Shown: piece by piece, positions 1 through 5,096 of the stretch | How positions within the stretch are numbered: the first letter of the stretch is position 1 | Layout of the letters: each line of letters opens with the position of its first letter | Assembly: GCA_002317145.1 (NCBI GenBank) | Contig: DCIT01000053.1 | Coordinates: 1-5,096, forward strand | DNA: 5,096 nucleotides | Direction: 5' to 3' | DNA from: Caryophanales bacterium UBA1719 | GTDB lineage: Bacteria; Bacillota_I; Bacilli_A; RFN20; CAG-826 | The notes under the pieces: generated by a model | Told to the model about the DNA's origin: nothing | Database searches by the model: none | The model's input: the letters and a program-made list of their open reading frames with translations, nothing else | Made by a program: the position numbers and the translations under genes

Positions 1-816
1 TCATTAACTGTATTTGCTTTTAATCAAAAAGAAATGGGTGCGGCTTATGGTATTATCTCTTCTCGTTTAGTAGAGATGATACTAGCAATTATCATTGTAA
101 GAAAAACTAAATCGGTAAGATTTACTTTAAAAGATTTCTTACATACCGATTCGCATTTATTTAATGAATTTTTTAGACATTTAATACCTTTATTTATTTC
201 CAAATTTGCCTGGGGTTTAGGATCAGTAATGATATCAGTATTCTTAGGTAGATTAGGAAGCGATATTATCGCTGCAACAGCATTATGGAATATTGCTAGA
301 AACATCGCTATTTGTATACCAAGTGGAGTTACAGGTGCTGCCGCAATATTATTAGGACAAGAACTTGGATCTAATAAACTCAAAAGCGCTAAAGAACACG
401 CTAATAAGATTTTGAATTTTACATTATTCATTGGAATATTAAATATGTTTATATTTATGGGTTTAATAGGTATAAACTTTGGAATATCTAGTAATACATT
501 AACTCCAGAAGCAAAAAAATATTTAATATTAATGGCGTTAATCTATATTCCAACATTCCCATTCCAATCATATAACTCAGTCTTATTAGATGGAGTTTAT
601 TCTTCTGGAGGAGATACAATATTTACATCTTTAGTTAATGTATTAACTTATTGGGCAGTAGTTGTACCTTTAGGATTCTTATCAACTTCATTAAACTGGG
701 CTCCACTACTTATATTCTTCTTAATCACTAGTGAAGAAATATTTAAATTCTTCCCTACCGTGTTAAGATATAGACAAAATAAATGGATCAGGAACATTGC
801 TGATGAAAACAAATAA
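1..816 (+). CDS. MATE-family efflux transporter, C-terminal half (5' end outside window)
   Basis: Integral membrane antiporter of the MATE (multidrug and toxic compound extrusion) family, which exports cationic drugs or metabolites in exchange for Na+ or H+. The frame is open from base 1, so the ATG at 34 is internal and the gene begins upstream. The 271 visible residues match the end of the N-lobe plus the C-lobe. They begin with a helix of the GAAYGIISSRLVE type (typical MATE TM6), followed by a cytoplasmic loop. The second six-helix lobe starts near HLIPLFISKFAWGLGS and continues with a Gly/Ala-rich helix ending in ILLGQELGSNK, a typical MATE TM8 and loop. Three or four further hydrophobic segments follow, then a basic tail (RYRQNKWIRN). 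Substrate is unknown. The stop codon lies inside the next gene, suggesting translational coupling. The family call is firm; the subfamily (DinF/MepA/NorM-like) is not resolved. Confidence 0.9.
   Translation, partial: SLTVFAFNQKEMGAAYGIISSRLVEMILAIIIVRKTKSVRFTLKDFLHTDSHLFNEFFRHLIPLFISKFAWGLGSVMISVFLGRLGSDIIAATALWNIARNIAICIPSGVTGAAAILLGQELGSNKLKSAKEHANKILNFTLFIGILNMFIFMGLIGINFGISSNTLTPEAKKYLILMALIYIPTFPFQSYNSVLLDGVYSSGGDTIFTSLVNVLTYWAVVVPLGFLSTSLNWAPLLIFFLITSEEIFKFFPTVLRYRQNKWIRNIADENK
790..794 (+). promoter_or_regulatory. Ribosome binding site that sets the start of the SpoU-like gene
   Basis: AGGAA lies inside the end of the MATE gene, 8 nt before the ATG at 803. An in-frame TTG at 797 would leave only 2 nt between this site and the start, so ATG 803 is preferred. 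Confidence 0.65.
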
Positions 817-1336
817 TTTAGCTATTGGAGAATTCGCAACTTTAGAATTACTTAAAAATCATTTTTCTAGTTGTAATAAAGTAATAGTTAAATCTAAAAA
901 AGAATTAACTAAATTAAAAGGTTACAAAGTAAAAGTTATCGTTGATCCTATTTATTTTAAAAATAATATTAAAAAAGAAGATATCTATATTGTAAGTGAA
1001 TTCTCTACTTATAATATGTCACTAGATAAAAATAATATTCATGTTCTTATTTATGATTTAAATGATGAAGGCGAGTTAGGTACTATCTTAAGAACCTCTA
1101 TTGCTTTTGGTTTTAAAAATATCGCTCTTATTAATTCAAATATTGATATATTCTCACCAAAAGTAATTAGAACTTCTACTGGAGCGATATTCATGCTTAA
1201 CTTAGTTAAATATCAATCTAAGAATGATTATTTAAAAGAAAATAAAAATAATAAAATTATTGAAATTAAAAATAATAATTCTAATTATTTATCATTAGAA
1301 GCTTCTAATATTCTTTATAAAAATAGACTTATATAA
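803..1336 (+). CDS. Short, degenerate SpoU/TrmH-family RNA methyltransferase homologue (probable pseudoenzyme)
   Basis: 177 residues from ATG 803. The N-terminal ~80 residues look like the small substrate-binding domain found ahead of many SpoU enzymes (IGEFATLELLK near residue 8). The family fold is recognised from motif 1 (ELGTILRTS, residues 91-99, then AFGF) and the following D115...PKVIRTSTGAIF block (residues 115-130), a hallmark of TrmH/SpoU 2'-O-ribose methyltransferases. Catalytic features are eroded. The motif 1 Asn is Glu91, although Arg97 is kept. The motif 2 GxE AdoMet-site block is absent, replaced by a short Lys/Asn-rich stretch (about 137-162). The C-terminal motif 3, normally SLN, reads SLE at 164-166 and is shortened before ILYKN. 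About 40 residues are missing between the PKVIR block and motif 3. The gene has an intact frame and an SD, and overlaps the MATE gene by 14 nt. It may be a non-catalytic RNA-binding remnant or a decaying gene. Homology is fairly sure; activity is doubtful. Confidence 0.72.
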   Translation: MKTNNLAIGEFATLELLKNHFSSCNKVIVKSKKELTKLKGYKVKVIVDPIYFKNNIKKEDIYIVSEFSTYNMSLDKNNIHVLIYDLNDEGELGTILRTSIAFGFKNIALINSNIDIFSPKVIRTSTGAIFMLNLVKYQSKNDYLKENKNNKIIEIKNNNSNYLSLEASNILYKNRLI

Positions 1337-1353
1337 ATATTAATATTTATGAT
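1324..1353 (+). promoter_or_regulatory. Candidate sigma70-type promoter for the sugar operon
   Basis: TAGACT (1324-1329; 4 of 6 bases match TTGACA), an 18-nt spacer, then TATGAT (1348-1353; 5 of 6 match TATAAT). Initiation would fall near 1360, a few bases before the SD at 1366-1370. It sits in the only real intergenic gap, where a promoter for the oxidoreductase-symporter-kinase operon would be expected. The region is so AT-rich that -10-like strings are common, so support is weak. Confidence 0.35.
1333..1350. repeat. 18-bp perfect palindrome, possible operator
   Basis: ATAAATATTAATATTTAT is a perfect inverted repeat (two 9-base halves, no spacer). It begins inside the last codons of the SpoU-like gene and ends within the candidate -10 hexamer. 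Its place between the candidate -35 and -10 would suit a repressor operator. It is pure A/T and lacks the central CG typical of LacI-family sites, so it could be a by-product of base composition. Confidence 0.35.
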
Positions 1354-1386
1354 ATTATTTTCAGTAAGGAAATAATATTATGAATA
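1344..1386 (+). promoter_or_regulatory. RNA hairpin covering the SD and start codon of the oxidoreductase gene
   Basis: Bases 1344-1362 can pair with 1368-1386 over 19 consecutive pairs without a bulge. Three are G-U (1361/1369, 1351/1379, 1348/1382) and one closing pair is C-G (1362/1368). The loop is AGUAA (1363-1367). The SD AAGGA (1366-1370) straddles the loop and 3' arm. The ATG at 1380-1382 is wholly in the 3' arm. In a transcript reading through from the upstream genes this would mask initiation. A transcript starting near 1360 would lack nearly all of the 5' arm and be free. The pairing is read directly; the regulatory role is inferred. Confidence 0.5.
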
Positions 1387-2642
1387 AAATCATTAATGTT
1401 GCTATCTTGGGTGTTGGCTCAAGAGGCGGAGAGGCATATGGTTCTTTTATTTATACTTTAAAAGATAAATTTAAGATAACTGCTTTATGCGATATCAAAA
1501 AAGATAATTTATCCTTTTGGGGAGATAAATTTAAAGTATCAAACAAAGATCGATTCTTAAAAGATACTGATTTCTTTAAAAAGAAAAGAGGCGATTTATT
1601 AATCATCTCCGTTCTTGATAACGACCATGTTCGTTATGCATTAAAAGGAATTAAATTAGGATATGATATCTTGCTTGAAAAACCAATATCGAAAGATAAG
1701 AAAGAATTGAAAGAATTATTAGAGACTGCTAATAAATATAAAAGAAAAGTTATTGTTTGCCATGTCTTAAGATATGCTCCAGCATTTACTAAAGCTAAAG
1801 AATTAATAGATAAAGGTGAGATAGGAAAACTAATTACTATCAACGCCTATGAACGCGTTGCTTATTGGCATCAAGCTCATAGTTTTATTAGAGGACGTTG
1901 GAGAAGTTCTCAAGAAACTACTCCAATGATAATGGCAAAGTGTTGTCATGATTTAGATTTATTAACTTATTATGCAAATAGTAAAGCTAAATCAGTATCC
2001 TCAATTGGAGACTTAACTTATTTTAATAAAAAGAATGCTCCTAAATACGCTAAGAAATATTGTTATTCATGTCCTAAGTTAAATACTTGTATTTATTCTT
2101 GTAAAAGAATTTATCTAACTGATAAACCTTCACATGGTAAATATATGAATTTAAATGATTGGCCGCAGAACACTATTACTACACTACCAGTCACTAAAGA
2201 AAAATTAGTGAAAGCTTTAAAAACCGGACCATATGGTAGATGTGTCTTTTATTGTGACAACGATGTTGTTGATAATCAAATAGTTACTGTCACATTTAAA
2301 AATAATATTAGAGCAATATTAACAATGTCAGCATTTAATACCGGCGGACGTCGATATACTTTCTCTGGCACTCATGGTGAAATAGTATTAGATGAATTAG
2401 AGGATACTTTATCTATTGATAAATTCGGAGATAAAGTTATTACATATAAGATTCAGGATTTAGCAAAATCAAAAGGCGCTCATGGCGGAGGCGATAACGC
2501 TTTAATTAATGACTTATATTTAGTCTTAACAGGTAAAAAGAAACCTGAATCAGGATTAGATATATCTATTGAATCTCATCTTATTGCTTTAGCAAGTGAA
2601 GAAAGTAGAAAGAATGGAGGAAAGCTTATTAAGCTTAATTAA
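1380..2642 (+). CDS. Gfo/Idh/MocA-family NAD(P)-dependent oxidoreductase with Cys-rich insert
   Basis: 420 residues, cytoplasmic, no signal peptide. The N-terminal Rossmann domain opens with VAILGVGSRG (G11, G13, G16) for NAD(P) binding, and the family signature EKP is at 100-102 (Lys101 is the usual catalytic/cofactor-contacting Lys). The C-terminal alpha/beta domain carries CCHDLDLL (188-195), the GPYGRC...CDNDVVD block (283-298), GRRYTFSGTHGEI (323-335) and HGGGDNALINDL (368-379). These blocks recall a subfamily common in gut Firmicutes rather than inositol dehydrogenase proper. Residues 228-241 hold four Cys (C-x2-C-x5-C-x3-C), and further Cys are at 188, 189, 288 and 292. Family members oxidise or reduce sugars and polyols, and some catalyse NAD-dependent glycoside cleavage; the substrate here is unknown. 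ATG 1380 has AAGGA 9 nt upstream. The gene is followed after 2 nt by a sugar symporter and then a ROK kinase, placing it in carbohydrate use. Family certain, reaction not. Confidence 0.93.
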   Translation: MNKIINVAILGVGSRGGEAYGSFIYTLKDKFKITALCDIKKDNLSFWGDKFKVSNKDRFLKDTDFFKKKRGDLLIISVLDNDHVRYALKGIKLGYDILLEKPISKDKKELKELLETANKYKRKVIVCHVLRYAPAFTKAKELIDKGEIGKLITINAYERVAYWHQAHSFIRGRWRSSQETTPMIMAKCCHDLDLLTYYANSKAKSVSSIGDLTYFNKKNAPKYAKKYCYSCPKLNTCIYSCKRIYLTDKPSHGKYMNLNDWPQNTITTLPVTKEKLVKALKTGPYGRCVFYCDNDVVDNQIVTVTFKNNIRAILTMSAFNTGGRRYTFSGTHGEIVLDELEDTLSIDKFGDKVITYKIQDLAKSKGAHGGGDNALINDLYLVLTGKKKPESGLDISIESHLIALASEESRKNGGKLIKLN

Positions 2643-2647
2643 TAATG
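2616..2647 (+). promoter_or_regulatory. Distant strong SD plus intervening hairpin at the symporter start
   Basis: GGAGGA (2616-2621), the strongest SD-like site in the window, is 23 nt before the symporter ATG (2645), too far for normal use. No SD-like purine tract lies closer. In between, AAGCTT (2622-2627) can pair with AAGCTT (2631-2636) across a 3-nt loop. Folding out these 15 nt leaves 8 nt (2637-2644) between SD and ATG. The SD is at the same time the Gly413-Gly414 codons of the oxidoreductase, whose stop ends 2 nt before the ATG, so termination-reinitiation is an alternative. Confidence 0.45.
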
Positions 2648-4222
2648 TTTGAAATAGGTAAAACTTATAGAGATGAAAAAATCCCTACTAAGACTAGATG
2701 GTTTTATTCAGTCTCTGGTATTGGAAGAGATGCCGCTTATGTTATAGTAGCATCATTCTTATTAATCTTCTTACAAGAAGCAAGCGTATTATCTACTGAT
2801 TTAAAAGAATACACTGCTATGATGGGTGTATTAACTGGATTAATTATTGGTTATCGTATATTCGATGGTTTAAACGATCCATTCATGGGAGTCATTATTG
2901 AAAAGACTCATTTTAAATTAGGAAAATATAAACCCTGGATATTTATTGGTAGCTTAACAAATATCGTTTGTATACTAGCATTATTCTGCGCTCCAGCAGC
3001 ATTTCCATCATGGTGTCATGGTTGGGCATATGTTGGTTGGTTTGCCGTTTTCTATTTACTTTGGGGTATGACATTTACTATAAATGATATTTCTTTCTGG
3101 GGTATGTTACCTAGTATGTCTAGTGATGAAAAAGAAAGAGCAAAAGTTACATCATTAGTCTTAATCTTCAGCTATGCTGGATCATTTATCGTCGCAACAT
3201 TAATGCCTATCTTAACTCAAAATAATGTCCTAGGTAATAAAGCGTATTGGATAATGGGTATTGTTATCGGAACTTTATTTGTTATTTCTCAAACTATGGT
3301 CTTCTTATTCTGCAAAGAACATAAAAGAGATGAGAATCCAAAAGCTAAAAAAGAGACTGTTAAGTTCTCTGATATGATTACTGTTTTAAAACAAAATGAT
3401 CAAGTAAGATTTATGATTCTTGCTTTATTCTGTTATTTCTTCTCACAATCAATAATGAATTCATTAATGCAAAACGTCTTCTATATTACCATTGGTTATA
3501 ACTCTGGTAAGACAATGATGACAATCTTTAACGCAGTTAATAACTTATCAATGATTGTTCCAATGTTCTTCTTACCTCATATATTAAAGAAGCATGCACG
3601 AATGTCCGTATTTAAATTAGCCTACGGCGTAATGATTATAGGATTATTAATATTCTTCTTCTACGGCATGCCAATTGGTAATGGAAATTATTTATCTCCA
3701 GCACCATTTATAATAGGAACAGATGGAATTAGAGTTCTTAATGTTTCATATGCTGTTATTTATTCTATTCTCACTGCAGTTATATTCCTTTCTCAAGGAA
3801 TCTCCTATGGAGTCATCATTATTATGATGAGCAACTGCATAGAATATAACGAATATAAAACTGGTAGTAGAAAAGAAGCAGTTATCTTTGCATTAAGACC
3901 TTTAACCACTAAACTAGCAACTTCAGTTCAACAGGGAGTCACTACTGGAGCATTATTATCAACTGGAGTTATGGCCATTATGAATGAAGTTTCTAAAATA
4001 AATGGTCAATCAGGGTTAAGTGATACAGAAAAAGCTATTGCTCTAGATAAAGCAGTTAGTGCAGCGCAACAAAGTCAAATTTGGGGATTAAAGATTTGGT
4101 GTGTTATTGTTCCTGTTGTATTAGCAAGTATTTGTTGGTTCTTATTAACTAAGTATTATAAGATTGACGAAACTTACTATAAGAAAATGTGCGTAGAAAT
4201 TAATAAGAGGAATTCAAAATAA
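2645..4222 (+). CDS. GPH-family (MelB-like) sugar:cation symporter, MFS superfamily
   Basis: 525-residue inner-membrane transporter of the glycoside-pentoside-hexuronide:cation symporter family, which takes up sugars or glycosides with Na+, H+ or Li+. About 12 hydrophobic helices are visible. Signatures: GYRIFDGLNDPFMG (69-82) and GKYKPW (93-98) after helix 2; NDISFW...LP (147-156) with DEKER (161-165); and EYNEYKTGSRKEA (400-412) followed by a TTKLATSVQQG helix. By alignment from memory, Asp29, Arg71, Asp74, Asp78, Asp148 and Trp152 match MelB Asp19, Arg52, Asp55, Asp59, Asp124 and Trp128, so cation-site and part of the sugar-site residues are kept. The helix-5 Arg (MelB Arg149) is Leu173 here, pointing to a substrate other than a simple melibiose-type galactoside. 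The loop after helix 6 is Lys-rich (223-250). The ATG follows the oxidoreductase stop by 2 nt, and the kinase start overlaps the stop by 1 nt. Family firm, substrate open. Confidence 0.93.
   Translation: MFEIGKTYRDEKIPTKTRWFYSVSGIGRDAAYVIVASFLLIFLQEASVLSTDLKEYTAMMGVLTGLIIGYRIFDGLNDPFMGVIIEKTHFKLGKYKPWIFIGSLTNIVCILALFCAPAAFPSWCHGWAYVGWFAVFYLLWGMTFTINDISFWGMLPSMSSDEKERAKVTSLVLIFSYAGSFIVATLMPILTQNNVLGNKAYWIMGIVIGTLFVISQTMVFLFCKEHKRDENPKAKKETVKFSDMITVLKQNDQVRFMILALFCYFFSQSIMNSLMQNVFYITIGYNSGKTMMTIFNAVNNLSMIVPMFFLPHILKKHARMSVFKLAYGVMIIGLLIFFFYGMPIGNGNYLSPAPFIIGTDGIRVLNVSYAVIYSILTAVIFLSQGISYGVIIIMMSNCIEYNEYKTGSRKEAVIFALRPLTTKLATSVQQGVTTGALLSTGVMAIMNEVSKINGQSGLSDTEKAIALDKAVSAAQQSQIWGLKIWCVIVPVVLASICWFLLTKYYKIDETYYKKMCVEINKRNSK
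4206..4211 (+). promoter_or_regulatory. Ribosome binding site of the ROK kinase inside the symporter gene
   Basis: AGAGGA lies in the last codons of the symporter, 10 nt before the kinase ATG at 4222. The symporter stop and kinase start share one base (TAATG), an arrangement typical of translational coupling. It supports 4222 as the start. Confidence 0.7.
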
Positions 4223-5096
4223 TGAAAGCTATTGGTATTGATATAGGCGGTACTTTTATTAAATACGGATTAGTGGATGATAAAGGTAAAGTAATAGAAC
4301 TAGATAAAATGAAAGTAGAGAAAAATTATCCAGATAAAACTTTATCTATATTATCTAATAATGTATTAAAACTAATAAAGAAACATAAGTGTAAAGTAGA
4401 TGGCATTGGAGTAGGAATGCCTGGTATTTTAGAAAATGGAAAAATATTAGATATTACTAACTTACCTAAGTGGAAATATTTAAATATATCTAAAATTATT
4501 TATAGTAAAACCAAAATTAAAACTCATGTATGTAATGATGCAAGTGTTGCCGCACTTGCCGAAGCTAAATTTGGATCTGCTAAAGGAGTTAAAGATGTCA
4601 TTATGCTTACACTAGGTACTGGAGTAGGCGGAGGATTAATTCTTAATTCTAAATTATATGAAGGCAATAAAGGTCAAGGTGCTGAACTAGGACATATGAC
4701 TATTGATTTTAATGGTTTAAAATGCCCTTGTGGTAGAAGAGGATGCGTGGAGATGTACTGCTCTGCCACTGCTTTGACTAATCAAGCAAAAGAAGAAATG
4801 AAAAAGAATAAAAAATCTTTAATGTGGAAACTAGTAAATAATAACATTGATAAAGTTGATGCTTCTATTCCTTTTATTGCCGAACTTAAACATGATACTT
4901 CAGCTAAAAAAGTAATAGACAAATACATTATGTATTTAGGCGAAACAATCTTAGATTATTGTGATATCTTCCGTCCTGAAATAATCATTTTGGGAGGAGG
5001 AGTTGCTAATCAAAAAAAGAACTTAACTGATAGAGTCACTAAATATTTAGAAAAATATTACTACGGAATTAAAGGTGCGGCGAAAGTAAAAATAGT
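4222..5096 (+). CDS. ROK-family sugar kinase, lacking only the extreme C-terminus (runs off window)
   Basis: 291 residues are visible, with no stop before the window end. ROK kinases are usually about 290-320 residues, so roughly 10-25 are missing. The ATP phosphate-binding loop is DIGGT (7-11). GVGMPG (63-68) is the sugar-side motif. N105-D106 in CNDASVAALAEA supplies the catalytic Asp base. LGTGVGGGL (131-139) is the second phosphate loop. E155 and H158 in GAELGH match the sugar- and zinc-binding residues. C168, C170 and C175 in the CPCGRRGCVE block complete the ROK zinc site with H158. LGGGVA (257-262) is the adenosine-region motif. The protein is a cytoplasmic ATP-dependent hexose kinase, of glucokinase, fructokinase or N-acyl-hexosamine type. 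It has no N-terminal helix-turn-helix, so it is an enzyme and not a NagC/XylR-type repressor. As last visible gene of the operon it probably phosphorylates the sugar brought in by the symporter. Specificity is undecided. Confidence 0.92.
   Translation, partial: MKAIGIDIGGTFIKYGLVDDKGKVIELDKMKVEKNYPDKTLSILSNNVLKLIKKHKCKVDGIGVGMPGILENGKILDITNLPKWKYLNISKIIYSKTKIKTHVCNDASVAALAEAKFGSAKGVKDVIMLTLGTGVGGGLILNSKLYEGNKGQGAELGHMTIDFNGLKCPCGRRGCVEMYCSATALTNQAKEEMKKNKKSLMWKLVNNNIDKVDASIPFIAELKHDTSAKKVIDKYIMYLGETILDYCDIFRPEIIILGGGVANQKKNLTDRVTKYLEKYYYGIKGAAKVKI

Noticed and set aside
34..36. ATG as start of the MATE gene
   Set aside because: The frame is open to base 1 and the residues before this Met continue a MATE helix region; a protein starting here would lack the first five or so helices.
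45..431. 128-codon open frame on the minus strand
   Set aside because: Lies antisense inside the MATE gene, whose frame matches a known family over the same span. No recognisable domain or SD.
797..799. TTG as start of the SpoU-like gene
   Set aside because: Only 2 nt from the AGGAA site; ATG 803 has 8-nt spacing and is the stronger codon.
1333..1361. Intrinsic terminator after the SpoU-like gene
   Set aside because: The palindrome has no G-C pairs and the following T-rich stretch is interrupted, so the stem is too weak for a rho-independent terminator. It fits an operator or RNA switch better.
1634..1843. 69-codon open frame on the minus strand
   Set aside because: Antisense to the well-supported oxidoreductase coding region; composition looks like the mirror of that gene.
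1841..1860. Inverted repeat CAACGC...GCGTTG
   Set aside because: Six-base arms in the middle of the oxidoreductase coding sequence, with no sign of a regulatory context; likely chance.
1..5096. UGA=Trp code, as in Mycoplasma-type Mollicutes
   Set aside because: All Trp codons seen are TGG (eleven in the symporter alone) and no in-frame TGA interrupts a conserved region.
1..5096. Mobile element, CRISPR array, tRNA/rRNA or defence system
   Set aside because: No transposase or integrase motifs, regular direct repeats, terminal inverted repeats or structural RNA signatures were seen. The space is filled by ordinary transport and metabolism genes.

Overview
The window is AT-rich, gene-dense DNA from a bacterium. 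Arg is mostly AGA, every complete gene ends in TAA, and Shine-Dalgarno sites are purine-rich (AGGAA, AAGGA, AGAGGA). Trp is always TGG and no in-frame TGA is read through, so the standard bacterial code applies and a UGA=Trp Mycoplasma is unlikely. Together with the gene families this fits a low-GC member of the Bacillota, perhaps a gut-associated Bacilli or Erysipelotrichia-like lineage. That placement is inference from composition. All genes are on the + strand.

Layout. (1) 1-816: C-terminal half of a MATE-family multidrug/cation antiporter, cut by the window start. (2) 803-1336: a short SpoU/TrmH-like RNA methyltransferase homologue, overlapping the MATE gene by 14 nt. It lacks most of the catalytic SPOUT motifs and looks like a pseudoenzyme. 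(3) 1337-1379: the only real intergenic gap, 43 bp. It holds an 18-bp perfect AT-only palindrome, a weak sigma70-like promoter candidate, and the 5' arm of a 19-bp RNA hairpin that runs over the ribosome binding site and start codon of the next gene. (4) 1380-2642: Gfo/Idh/MocA-family NAD(P)-dependent oxidoreductase with a Cys-rich insert. (5) 2645-4222: GPH-type (MelB-like) sugar:cation symporter. (6) 4222-5096: ROK-family sugar kinase, cut by the window end.

Genes 4-6 are separated by +2 and -1 nt and almost certainly form one operon. A consistent reading is import of a sugar or glycoside by the symporter, phosphorylation by the ROK kinase, and redox modification of the sugar (or redox-assisted glycoside cleavage) by the oxidoreductase. 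The substrate cannot be read from the sequence. No mobile element, CRISPR array, tRNA, rRNA or convincing intrinsic terminator was seen. The most unusual signals are the start-codon hairpin before the oxidoreductase gene, a hairpin lying between a strong SD and the symporter start, and the eroded methyltransferase.
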